Assembly (NCBI RefSeq): GCF_012273515.2
Contig: NZ_CP050975.2
Coordinates: 5,208,001-5,272,000 of the forward strand
Direction of reading: 5' to 3'
DNA length: 64,000 nt
Source: Streptomyces sp. RPA4-2
GTDB lineage: Bacteria; Actinomycetota; Actinomycetes; Streptomycetales; Streptomycetaceae
Notes under the pieces: generated by a model
Told to the model about the DNA's origin: nothing
The model's database searches: none
What the model saw: only the letters and a program-made list of their open reading frames with translations
Made by a program: the position numbers and the translations under genes
Part shown: positions 44,689-52,825 of the stretch, in pieces
How the letters are laid out: each line of letters opens with the position of its first letter
Numbering within the stretch: the stretch's first letter is position 1

Positions 44689-47274
44689 GTGATGAACGAT
44701 GTACGACCGATGCGTGAGGTGCGGCCCGGACGGCTGAAGGTCTACCTCGGGGCTGCCCCGGGCGTCGGCAAGACCTACCGCATGCTCGACGAAGGACACC
44801 GCCGGGCGGCGCGCGGCGCCGACGTCGTGGTGGGGTTCGCGCGGTGCCACGGACGCCCGCACACCGAGGCGATGCTCGACGGCCTGGAGCAGGTGCCACC
44901 GGTCCGTTGCCGCCACCGGGGTGAGGAGCGCGAGGAGATGGACCTCACCGCGGTCCTCGCGCGCCGTCCGCAGGTCGTGATCGTCGACGAGTTCGCCCAT
45001 GCCAACGTCCCCGGCGACGGCCGCAACCCGGAGCGCCGCCAGGACATCGAGGAGCTGCTGGCCGCCGGGATCGACGTCATCACGGCGCTGGACATCCGGC
45101 ACCTGGAATCGCTCGGCGACGTCGTCGAGAGGATCACGCGGGTACCGCAGCGCGAGACCGTGCCCGACGAGGCCGTCCGCCGCGCCGACCGGATCGAACT
45201 GGTGGACATGGACCCGCGGGACCTGCGCCGCCGGATGGCGCACGGCACCATCTACCCACCCGAACGGATCGACGCGGCCCTCGCCGACCACTTCCGCCCC
45301 GCCAACCTGACCGCGCTGCGCCGGCTGGCCCTGCTGTGGACGGCCGACCGCGTCGACGAGGCGCTGCGGTCGTACCGGCCGGAGCGGGCGGGCGACGGCG
45401 GACGGGAGTCCCGCGAGCGGGTCGTGGTCGCGCTCACCGGCGGCCGCGAGGGCGACACCCTCATCCGGCGCGCCGCCCGGATCGCGGGCCTCCCGCGCGC
45501 TCTCGACGGGCTCGACGCTCTCGACCCCGTCGGCTCGGGGACGGCCACCCGGGCCGGCAGCGATCTGCTCGCCGTGCACGTGACGCGCAGCGACTCTCTC
45601 GCCGCGGGCGCCTCGCACGCCTCCCTCGCCCGGCAGCGGCGGCTCGTCGAGAACCTCGGCGGCAGCTACCACTCGGTCGTCGGCGACGACGTGGCCACCG
45701 CGCTGGTCGAGTTCGCGCGGGCCGAGAACGCCACCCAGCTCGTCCTCGGCACCAGCCGCCGCGGACGCGTCGAGCGCTTCGTCACCGGACGCGGCACCGG
45801 AGAGACGGTGGTCGGGCTCTCCGCCGACATCGACGTCCACATGGTCACGCACGAGCGGGCGGGCCGGGGCACACTGCTGCCGTCGAGGCGCCGTACGCTG
45901 CCCACCGCGCGGCTGGTCGCCGGGCCGGTCGCCGGTCTCGTCCTGCCGGTGCTGCTCACCCTTCTCCTCGCCCAGGCGCGCGGCACCGTCAATCTCACCA
46001 GTGAGGCGCTGCTGTTCCTGCTCACCGTGGTGGGTGTGGCCTGCATCGGTGGTGTCGCCTCGGCCGTGATCGCCTCGGTCACGGCGTCGCTGCTGCTCAA
46101 CTACTGGTTCATCCCGCCGGTCGGCTCGTTCACGCTCGCCGATCCGAACGCCGTGCTCGCGGTGGGCGTCTTCACGGTCGTCGCCGCCACGGTCGCGGCC
46201 GTCGTCGACCGGTCGCTGCGGCTGTCCCGGCGCGCCGCCCGCGCCACCGCCGAGGCCGAGACCATGTCGTCGCTCGCGGGCACCATCGTGCGGGGCGGCG
46301 AGACGATCCCGGCGCTGCTGGAACGGACCCGGGAGACGTTCGGGACGGATTCCGCCGAACTGGTGGACCGGCCGCCCCCGCCGGGCACGGACAGCGGGGC
46401 GGCCGTGGTCGTGCCCGCGGGGCCGGGTTCCCACCTGGTCCTGCGCGGACGCACCCTCGCCTCCTCCGAGCGGCGGGTGCTGGCCGCCTTCGCCGCGCAC
46501 GTCGGCTCAGCCGTCGAGCGGGCCCGGCTCGCGGAGGCCGCCGCCGAGGTGGAGCCTGTCCGGGCCGCCGACCGGATGCGTACGGCGCTGCTGCGGGCGG
46601 TCGGCCACGACCTGCGCACCCCGCTCGCCGCCGGCTGGGCCGCCGTCGCCTCGCTGCGCAGCCGTGACGTCGAGTTCTCCGCCGCGGACCGCGACGAACT
46701 CCTCGCCACCGCGGACGAGTCGATGGCCAAGCTGAACCGGCTGGTGGAGAACCTGCTCGACCTCAGTCGTCTGCAGGCCGGCGCGCTCAGTCTGAACCTG
46801 CGGGCCACCGCGCTGGAGGAGGTGCTCCCGGCGGCGCTCGCGGACGTTCCCGGGGTCGAGGTCCGCGACCTGGAGAAGCTCCCGGCCGTCCTCGCCGACC
46901 CGCCGCTCCTGGAACGGGTGATCGCCAACCTGGCCGGCAACGCCGCCCGGCACACCCCCGCGGGGCGCCCGGTGCTGCTGACCGCCAGCGCGCACGCGGG
47001 CCGGGTCGAGGTGCGGGTCGTGGACCGCGGTCCCGGTATCCCGCCGTCGGACCGCGACCGCCTCTTCGAGCCCTTCCAGCGGCTGGGCGACACCGACAAC
47101 TCGACGGGTCTGGGCCTCGGCCTCGCCCTGTCCCGGGGCCTGACCGAGGCGATGGACGGCACCCTCGTCCCGGAGGACACCCCGGGCGGCGGGCTCACGA
47201 TGGTGCTGTCGCTGCCGTGCGCGCGGGACGCGCAGGAAGCGCGGGACGGTGTGCCGCCGGCGGTGGTGCCGTAG
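44689..47274 (+). CDS. kdpD: KdpD, potassium/turgor sensor histidine kinase
   Basis: An 861-residue sensor of full length. The N-terminal KdpD domain has Walker A GAAPGVGKT (21-29) and VIVDEFAHANVPG. A USP-like domain (about 245-390) contains VLGTSRRGRVERFV. Four membrane spans follow (about 405-510: LVAGPVAGLVLPVLLTLLL, LLFLLTVVGVACIGGVASAVIASVTASLLLNYWF, AVLAVGVFTVVAATVAAVV). A GAF-like region precedes the kinase core with H640 (VGHDLRTPLAAGW), NLAGNAARHTP and DRGPGIPP. It senses low potassium and phosphorylates KdpE. Unusually it is not next to kdpE but 3.7 kb upstream of the kdp operon. Start GTG 44689 or ATG 44692; the exact one is uncertain. Confidence 0.93.
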   Translation: MMNDVRPMREVRPGRLKVYLGAAPGVGKTYRMLDEGHRRAARGADVVVGFARCHGRPHTEAMLDGLEQVPPVRCRHRGEEREEMDLTAVLARRPQVVIVDEFAHANVPGDGRNPERRQDIEELLAAGIDVITALDIRHLESLGDVVERITRVPQRETVPDEAVRRADRIELVDMDPRDLRRRMAHGTIYPPERIDAALADHFRPANLTALRRLALLWTADRVDEALRSYRPERAGDGGRESRERVVVALTGGREGDTLIRRAARIAGLPRALDGLDALDPVGSGTATRAGSDLLAVHVTRSDSLAAGASHASLARQRRLVENLGGSYHSVVGDDVATALVEFARAENATQLVLGTSRRGRVERFVTGRGTGETVVGLSADIDVHMVTHERAGRGTLLPSRRRTLPTARLVAGPVAGLVLPVLLTLLLAQARGTVNLTSEALLFLLTVVGVACIGGVASAVIASVTASLLLNYWFIPPVGSFTLADPNAVLAVGVFTVVAATVAAVVDRSLRLSRRAARATAEAETMSSLAGTIVRGGETIPALLERTRETFGTDSAELVDRPPPPGTDSGAAVVVPAGPGSHLVLRGRTLASSERRVLAAFAAHVGSAVERARLAEAAAEVEPVRAADRMRTALLRAVGHDLRTPLAAGWAAVASLRSRDVEFSAADRDELLATADESMAKLNRLVENLLDLSRLQAGALSLNLRATALEEVLPAALADVPGVEVRDLEKLPAVLADPPLLERVIANLAGNAARHTPAGRPVLLTASAHAGRVEVRVVDRGPGIPPSDRDRLFEPFQRLGDTDNSTGLGLGLALSRGLTEAMDGTLVPEDTPGGGLTMVLSLPCARDAQEARDGVPPAVVP

Positions 47275-47334
47275 AAGGGGTGTCGGGTGTCGGGCGTTGT
47301 CGGCGGCGGTGCCCTGGAAGGGCGGGGTGCGCCG

Positions 47335-49359
47335 TCAGCGGTGGTGCCGTAGCCCGGTGCCCCGCGGCTCGCCCCGGCGCACCGATCCCGGCGCGCGGGC
47401 GGCCGGCCGGTCGGCGTGGGCCGCCGAGGTCAGCTGCCACGGCACGCTCGTGACCATGACACCCGGGGTGAACAGCAGCCGGTTCTTCAGCCACAGGGCC
47501 GACTGGTTGTGGAGGAGGTTCTCCCACCAGCGGCCGACGACGTACTCGGGGATGAAGACGGCGACGATGTCGCGCGGGCTCTCCCTGCGCACCGAGCGGA
47601 CGTACTCCACGACCGGCCGGGTCACCTCGCGGTAGGGCGAGTCGATGACCTTCAGCGGGACCTCGATGCCGTACTCCTCCCAGTGCCTGCACAGCGCCGC
47701 CGCCTCGTCGCGGTCCACGGAGACCGTCAGCGCCTCCAGATGGTCGGGGCGCAGCGCCCGCGCGTAGGCGAGGGCGCGCAGCGTGGGCTTGTGCAGGGTG
47801 GACACCAGGACGATGGCCAACACCCTTGAGGGGAAGGTGAGTTCTGTCTTCGGGTCGGTCACCGCCAGTTCCGTCGCGGTGGTGTCGTAGTGACGGCGGA
47901 TCCCGCGCATCATCACCCACAGCACGACGGCCGCGAGGACGGCGAGCCACGCGCCCTGGGTGAACTTGGTGGCGAGCACGATCACCAGGACCAGGCCGGT
48001 GACGACCGCGCCGATCGTGTTGATCACGCGGGCCGTGTGATGGTGACGGCGCCGTGCCGGGTCGTGTTCGGCGCGCAGTTCGCCGTTCCAGTGCCGGACC
48101 ATGCCGAGCTGGGAGAGCGTGAAGGAGGTGAACACGCCCAGGATGTAGAGGTGGATGAGGCTGGTGACGTTCGCCTTGAAGCCCCACAGCAGCAGGCAGG
48201 CGACGATCGCCAGCGCCAGGATGCCGTTGGAGAAGGCCAGCCGGTCGCCGCGGTTGTGCAACTGGTGGGGCAGGAAGCGGTGCTGGGCCAGGATCGAGGC
48301 GAGCAGCGGGAAGCCGTTGAAGGCGGTGTTCGCCGCCAGGATCAGGACGAGCGCGGTCACGGTCTGGATGAGGTAGAAGCCGAGGCTGTGCTCGCCGCCG
48401 AAGACCGCCGCCGCGATCTGGGCGATGACCGTGCGCTGGGTGTAGGCGGAGCAGGAGCCGGTCAGGCCCGTCAGGCGGCACGGGTCGCCCGTGATGTGCA
48501 CCTTCGTGATCAGCGCGAGCGCGGTGACGCCCGCGAACATGACGACCGCGGTGATGCCCATCGCCGCGAGCGTGGCGGCCGCGTTCGCGGACTTGGGCTT
48601 GCGGAACGCCGGTACGCCGTTGGAGATGGCCTCCACTCCCGTCAGCGCCGTGCAGCCGGAGGAGAACGCGCGCAGGACCAGCATCAGCAGGGCGAGGCCG
48701 GTGAGGCCCGCGTCGGAGGGGGCCGCGGTGATGCCGTAGGCCGCGCTCTCGGCGACCGGCGCGTCCCCGAGGGCGCAGCGGACCAGGCCCGTGATCACCA
48801 TGATGAGTACGCCGCCGACGAAGAGGTAGGTGGGGGCGGCGAAGGCCCGTCCCGACTCGCGTACGCCCCGCAGGTTGGTCGCGGTCAGGGCCGCGACGAA
48901 GCCGATGGCGAGCAGGACGCGGTGGGGGGCCAGTTGGGGGAGGGCGGAGATGATGTTGTCCACGCCGGAGGCGACCGAGACGGCCACCGTCATGACGTAG
49001 TCGACGAGGAGGGAGGCGGCCACCACGAGACCGGCCGAGGGGCCGAGGTTGGTCGACACCACCTCGTAGGAGCCGCCGCCGCTCGGGTAGGCGTGCACCA
49101 CCTGGCGGTACGACAGCACCACGACCGTCATCAGGGCGATGACGGCGGCCGCGATCCACGGGGCGAAGTGCAGATACGCCAGGCCGCCGAGCGCGAGGAC
49201 GAGCAGGATCTCCTGGGTCGCGTACGCCACCGAGGACAACGGGTCCGAGGCGAAGACGGGCAGCGCGAGCCGTTTGGGCAGGAGCGTCTCGTGCAGCTCT
49301 TCGCTCCGCATGGCCCGGCCGATCACCAGCCGTTTGAGGATCCCCGTCACGTTGAACAC
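47335..49359 (-). CDS. APC/KUP-type permease, KimA-like (2 of 3)
   Basis: A 674-residue transporter. The N-terminal KRLALPVFASDPLSSVAYATQEILL motif and the twelve hydrophobic spans (about 35-480) match the KimA/KUP-like branch, which imports potassium with protons in Bacillus. A soluble C-terminal domain (about 485-640) contains VSTLHKPTLRALAYARALRPDHLEALTVSVDRDEA and SPYREVTRPVVEYVRS. The substrate is inferred from family and from kdpD being its neighbour; the two genes converge with 60 bases between stops. It starts at GTG 49359. A spaced hexamer array lies 50-80 bases upstream. Confidence 0.78.
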   Translation of the reverse strand: MFNVTGILKRLVIGRAMRSEELHETLLPKRLALPVFASDPLSSVAYATQEILLVLALGGLAYLHFAPWIAAAVIALMTVVVLSYRQVVHAYPSGGGSYEVVSTNLGPSAGLVVAASLLVDYVMTVAVSVASGVDNIISALPQLAPHRVLLAIGFVAALTATNLRGVRESGRAFAAPTYLFVGGVLIMVITGLVRCALGDAPVAESAAYGITAAPSDAGLTGLALLMLVLRAFSSGCTALTGVEAISNGVPAFRKPKSANAAATLAAMGITAVVMFAGVTALALITKVHITGDPCRLTGLTGSCSAYTQRTVIAQIAAAVFGGEHSLGFYLIQTVTALVLILAANTAFNGFPLLASILAQHRFLPHQLHNRGDRLAFSNGILALAIVACLLLWGFKANVTSLIHLYILGVFTSFTLSQLGMVRHWNGELRAEHDPARRRHHHTARVINTIGAVVTGLVLVIVLATKFTQGAWLAVLAAVVLWVMMRGIRRHYDTTATELAVTDPKTELTFPSRVLAIVLVSTLHKPTLRALAYARALRPDHLEALTVSVDRDEAAALCRHWEEYGIEVPLKVIDSPYREVTRPVVEYVRSVRRESPRDIVAVFIPEYVVGRWWENLLHNQSALWLKNRLLFTPGVMVTSVPWQLTSAAHADRPAARAPGSVRRGEPRGTGLRHHR

Positions 49360-49411
49360 GGCCGGAGACTAAGCCGGGTCGGCGTCCGGGAGGGGGAGGG
49401 CGAACGGCCCG

Positions 49412-49439
49412 GGGACCTTTAAGGGACCGTTAGGGTCCC
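49412..49439 (-). promoter_or_regulatory. Hexamer array upstream of permease 2
   Basis: GGGACC at 49412-49417, GGGACC at 49423-49428 and its complement GGTCCC at 49434-49439 are spaced exactly 11 bases apart, with AT-rich spacers TTTAA and GTTAG. The regular one-turn spacing looks like an operator. It could also form a small hairpin (GGGACC / GGTCCC). Confidence 0.45.
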
Positions 49440-49528
49440 GGCGTACGGGTGCAGATGGAGCAAGGGACGCGGGACGGTCCCGGCCTGCTCGGAGCGGACG
49501 GACACCCGCCCGCTCCTCGCGACACGCC

Positions 49529-50080
49529 CTAGTCCGTCGAGCCCGGCCACTCCTCCCGCAGCATCCCGAACAGCACGGTGTCGTACCGTCTGCCCGCCAC
49601 CGGTACGGCGCCGCGACGCCGGCCCTCCTCGCGGAAGCCCGCCCTGGTGAAGGCTCGGACGGCCCGCTCGTTGCCGCTCCAGGTGTCCAGCTCGACCCGG
49701 TGCAGCCCGAACGCCCGGAACAGGTGACCCACCAGCAGCAGCAGCGCCTCGGAACCGTGGCCCCGGCCCCAGTGGTCCCGGTCGCCGATGGTGACGCCGA
49801 CCGTGGCCTGCCCGGCGAACGGGTCCAGGTCCCGGTAGTCCACCATGCCGATCACCGAGCCGTCGGCCCGGTCCTCGACGGTGAGGACGGCCGACTCCCT
49901 CGGGTCGAGCCGCAGCATCGTCTCGAAGCCGCGTGCGAGGGCCTCGGCCGTGACCGGGCCGAAGCACGGGTCGCCGCCCGTGGCCCAGTGCACCACCTCG
50001 GGATCGTTGCGCCACCGCAGATGGTGTTCCGCGTCCTCGGCGCGCAGGGCGCGCAGCTTCACCGATGTGCCTTCGAACAT
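49529..50080 (-). CDS. GNAT-family acetyltransferase (RimJ/RimL type)
   Basis: A 183-residue N-acetyltransferase. It begins VKLRALRAEDAEHHLRWRNDPEV, typical of the RimJ/RimL group. Acetyl-CoA binds at VTIGDRDHWGRGHGSEALLLLVGHLF (motif A), with RVELDTWSGNERAVRAFTRAGFREEG (motif B) after it. It may acetylate a ribosomal protein, an antibiotic or a small amine; sequence cannot decide. Its TAG stop lies within a repeat end (CGCGACACGCCCTAG). It starts at ATG 50080. Confidence 0.85.
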   Translation of the reverse strand: MFEGTSVKLRALRAEDAEHHLRWRNDPEVVHWATGGDPCFGPVTAEALARGFETMLRLDPRESAVLTVEDRADGSVIGMVDYRDLDPFAGQATVGVTIGDRDHWGRGHGSEALLLLVGHLFRAFGLHRVELDTWSGNERAVRAFTRAGFREEGRRRGAVPVAGRRYDTVLFGMLREEWPGSTD

Positions 50081-50150
50081 GCGGCGATCCTAAAAGACGG
50101 GGGTTCGACGCGGGGATCAATAGTGACGGCGCATTCGGGAGGGGTGGGTC

Positions 50151-50708
50151 CTACTCCAGGCCCGACATCCTGAAGACCGTCTGCGCCGTCTCGCGGTCGA
50201 TCCGTTCCGAGACGCGGCGCAGGGCGGTCTCTCCGCAGGTCAGCGAGCCGCGGCGGGCCGAGCGGCGGGCGTCCTCGTCGAGGCGGTGCCACAGCGGGGG
50301 GTTGGCGACCAGGACGCGGGGGTCGATCTCGGCCCGGGCGCCGAAGGCGTCCCGCAGGACGAGGCGCTGCCCGACCCCGTCCAGGCAGCGCACCGACACC
50401 AGGTGGTCGGTGCGTACCCGGTGCCCGCGCAGTGGCCCGCGTGTGCTCAGCCAGCCCTCGCCGGCGGCGACCCGGGAGGGGTACAGCACCAGGAACAGCA
50501 GCACCGCGAGCGCGGTCCACAGCGAGGCGCGTACGGGGGTGAGGCTGCCGGCGGCTCCGTCGATCAGCAGCAGGAGGGCGAGGAGAGCGCCCGCGCAGCG
50601 GAGCGCACTGCGCAGGTCTCTTTCCCAGAGGCGGTCGTACGCCACCTCGACCGGTTCCCTGTGCGGGACCGGCGCGGGGGCGTCGCGGGGGTGGTCGCGG
50701 CGGTCCAT
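50151..50708 (-). CDS. Membrane protein with bacterial PH-like domain
   Basis: A 185-residue protein with two membrane spans (about 38-58 and 62-82: CAGALLALLLLIDGAAGSL, ASLWTALAVLLFLVLYPSRV). A cytosolic PH-like beta domain (about 85-130: WLSTRGPLRGHRVRTDHLVSVRCLDG) and a charged helical end follow. The start is placed at ATG 50708 (MDRRDHPRD); an in-frame GTG at 50744 is less likely. It is divergent from the kdp operon, and its upstream region holds two GTCAA repeats in its own orientation. That hints at joint control with kdp. Function unknown. Confidence 0.68.
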   Translation of the reverse strand: MDRRDHPRDAPAPVPHREPVEVAYDRLWERDLRSALRCAGALLALLLLIDGAAGSLTPVRASLWTALAVLLFLVLYPSRVAAGEGWLSTRGPLRGHRVRTDHLVSVRCLDGVGQRLVLRDAFGARAEIDPRVLVANPPLWHRLDEDARRSARRGSLTCGETALRRVSERIDRETAQTVFRMSGLE

Positions 50709-50743
50709 GGCACCGACGGTAGAGAGCGCGAAAGCCGTGGTCA

Positions 50744-50766
50744 CCCCGCCTTGACGGCCCTTTGAC
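50744..50766 (-). promoter_or_regulatory. GTCAA direct repeats upstream of the PH-domain gene
   Basis: On the minus strand GTCAAAGGGCC and GTCAAGGCGGGG are 11 bases apart (TTGAC at 50762 and 50751 on the plus strand). The second is nearly identical to GTCAAGGCGGT at 44601. The pair lies about 40-60 bases ahead of the PH-domain gene start. Confidence 0.45.
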
Positions 50767-50867
50767 GGGCGGGGGCGTCAGGGTTGTGACAAGGCCGCGG
50801 GGACCGGCGGTCCCGAGGTGATCACCGTCCCGGTGCCGCCCCCCCCGGAGGCTCGCGTATGGGTTGC

Positions 50868-50910
50868 GTCAAGGCCGTACGAGCCGCCGTAAGGGAGACG
50901 TCAACGGCGC
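50868..50910 (+). promoter_or_regulatory. GTCAA repeats upstream of kdpF
   Basis: GTCAAGGCCGT at 50868 and GTCAACGGCGC at 50900 are 32 bases apart, about three turns. The same spacing separates GTCAAC and GTCAAGGCCGC upstream of kdpD. The sites are 83-115 bases ahead of the first small gene. TCCGAGTCGTTTTCCGATCCT downstream may be the promoter region but no clear -10 is seen. Confidence 0.5.
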
Positions 50911-50982
50911 TCGATTCCAGCCATCGAGGGGTTTTGCTCTAAGCGTCCGAGTCGTTTTCCGATCCTCATCCAGGAGCTCACG

Positions 50983-51066
50983 ATGGCCGATCTGGCCTTC
51001 GTCGTCACCACGATCGCGGTGTTCGCGCTGGTGGCGCTCGTCGCCAAGGGGGTGACGAAGCTGTGA
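50983..51066 (+). CDS. 27-residue membrane micropeptide preceding KdpF
   Basis: A very short gene encoding [24 protein letters not shown] sequence ending AKGVTKL: one hydrophobic helix (about 4-20) with a basic C-terminus. AGGAG lies 6 bases ahead of the ATG, an ideal ribosome-binding site. Its TGA stop overlaps the kdpF GTG by four bases (GTGA), so the two are coupled. It is not KdpF itself, which follows in a different frame, and I do not recognise it. By size, topology and position it may be a second small subunit of the Kdp pump or a regulator of it. Confidence 0.75.
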   Translation: MADLAFVVTTIAVFALVALVAKGVTKL

Positions 51067-51152
51067 CCGCCGAGAACGTCGTCGGCCTGATCGTGGCCGT
51101 CGCCCTGCTGGGCTATCTCGTCCTCGCTCTCGTCTTCCCGGAGAGGTTCTGA
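51063..51152 (+). CDS. kdpF: KdpF, small stabilising subunit of the Kdp potassium pump
   Basis: A 29-residue single-span peptide: [20 protein letters not shown] then LALVFPERF. Size, hydrophobic pattern and the FPERF end match KdpF, which lies along KdpA in the membrane and stabilises the complex. It starts at GTG 51063 within the stop region of the preceding micropeptide gene and ends 8 bases before kdpA, with GAGAGG as the kdpA ribosome-binding site. Confidence 0.92.
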   Translation: MTAENVVGLIVAVALLGYLVLALVFPERF

Positions 51153-51160
51153 GTCTCGAC

Positions 51161-52825
51161 ATGAGTCCCGTCCTCGCCGGCGTGCTCCAGCTGATCGCTC
51201 TCATCGCGGCGCTGGCTCTCGCCTACATCCCGCTTGGCGACTACATGGCCAAGGTCTACTCCTCCGACAAGCACTGGCGTGTCGAGAAGTGGATCTACAA
51301 GGGCATCGGCGCCAATCCGAACACGGAGATGCGCTGGCCCGCCTACCTGCGCGGTGTCCTCGCCTTCTCCGCCGTCGGCGTCCTCTTCCTCTATCTGCTC
51401 CAGCGGCTGCAGGGCCACCTGCCCGGTTCGCTCGGCTTCGCCGCGATCGACCCGGACCAGGCGTTCAACACGGCCGCGTCGTTCGTGTCGAACACCAACT
51501 GGCAGTCGTACTACGGCGAGCAGGCCATGGGCCACGTCGTGCAGACCGCCGGCCTCGCCGTCCAGAACTTCGTCTCCGCGGCCGTCGGTATCGCGGTCGC
51601 CGTGGCCCTCGTACGAGGGTTCGCGCGCTCCCGCACCGGTGAGCTCGGCAACTTCTGGTCGGACCTGGTGCGCGGCACCGTGCGCATCCTGATCCCGCTC
51701 TCGGTGGTCGGCGCGATCGTGCTGGTGGCGTGCGGGGCGATCCAGAACTTCTCCGGTATCCACGAGGTCGGCCAGTTCATGGGCGGCTCGCAGCAGTGGA
51801 ACGGCGGGGCGGTCGCCTCGCAGGAGGCCATCAAGGAGCTGGGCACCAACGGCGGCGGTTACTTCAACGCCAACTCCGCCCACCCCTTCGAGAACCCCAC
51901 CCCGTTCACCAACATCTTCGAGATCTTCCTGCTGCTGGTCATCCCGTTCGCGCTGACCCGCACCTTCGGCCGGATGGTCGGCTCGCTCAAGCAGGGTTAC
52001 GCGATCCTCGCCACCATGGCCACCATCTGGGTCGGTTTCGTCGCGCTGATGATGTGGACCGAGTTCGCCCACCACGGCCCGGCGTTCCAGATCGCCGGCG
52101 GGGCGATGGAGGGCAAGGAGCAGCGCTTCGGCGTCGGCGCGTCCTCGATCTTCGCGGTGTCCACGACCCTGACCTCGACCGGTGCGGTGGACTCCTTCCA
52201 CTCGTCGTTCACCGGTCTCGGTGGCGGCATCACGATTCTGGGCATGCAGCTCGGCGAGATCGCGCCCGGCGGTACCGGGTCCGGCCTCTACGGCATCCTG
52301 ATCATGGCGGTCATCGCGGTGTTCATCGCCGGTCTGATGGTCGGCCGTACCCCGGAGTACCTGGGCAAGAAGATCGGCACCCGCGAGATGAAGTTCGCGG
52401 CCTGCTACATCCTCATCACCCCGGCGCTGGTGCTCGTCTTCACCGCCGCGGCGATGGCGCTGCCCACTCCCGGCCACTCGATGACCAACAGCGGGGCGCA
52501 CGGATTCTCCGAGATCCTGTACGCCTACTCCTCGGGTGCCAACAACAACGGTTCGGCCTTCGCGGGTCTGAACGCGGACACGCAGTGGTTCAACAGCACG
52601 ATCGGTCTCGCGATGCTGCTGGGCCGGTTCCTGCCGATGGTGTTCGTCCTGGCGCTGGCGGGTTCGCTCGCCGAGCAGAAGCCGGTCCCCGTCACCGCGG
52701 GCACCCTGCGCACCGAGAAGCCGTTGTTCACCGGTCTGCTGGTGGGCGCGATCCTGATCATCACCGGTCTGACCTACTTCCCGGCCCTCGCGCTGGGTCC
52801 GCTGGCCGAGGGGCTGGCGTCATGA
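51161..52825 (+). CDS. kdpA: KdpA, potassium channel-like subunit of the Kdp ATPase
   Basis: A 554-residue, ten-span membrane protein that selects potassium. The four pore loops are visible: [12 protein letters not shown] (about 110-120), [20 protein letters not shown] (about 228-247), [14 protein letters not shown] (about 335-348) and [11 protein letters not shown] (about 460-470). It works with KdpB as an ATP-driven high-affinity importer. It starts at ATG 51161. The stop overlaps the kdpB start (ATGA), which helps keep the 1:1 subunit ratio. Confidence 0.97.
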   Translation: MSPVLAGVLQLIALIAALALAYIPLGDYMAKVYSSDKHWRVEKWIYKGIGANPNTEMRWPAYLRGVLAFSAVGVLFLYLLQRLQGHLPGSLGFAAIDPDQAFNTAASFVSNTNWQSYYGEQAMGHVVQTAGLAVQNFVSAAVGIAVAVALVRGFARSRTGELGNFWSDLVRGTVRILIPLSVVGAIVLVACGAIQNFSGIHEVGQFMGGSQQWNGGAVASQEAIKELGTNGGGYFNANSAHPFENPTPFTNIFEIFLLLVIPFALTRTFGRMVGSLKQGYAILATMATIWVGFVALMMWTEFAHHGPAFQIAGGAMEGKEQRFGVGASSIFAVSTTLTSTGAVDSFHSSFTGLGGGITILGMQLGEIAPGGTGSGLYGILIMAVIAVFIAGLMVGRTPEYLGKKIGTREMKFAACYILITPALVLVFTAAAMALPTPGHSMTNSGAHGFSEILYAYSSGANNNGSAFAGLNADTQWFNSTIGLAMLLGRFLPMVFVLALAGSLAEQKPVPVTAGTLRTEKPLFTGLLVGAILIITGLTYFPALALGPLAEGLAS

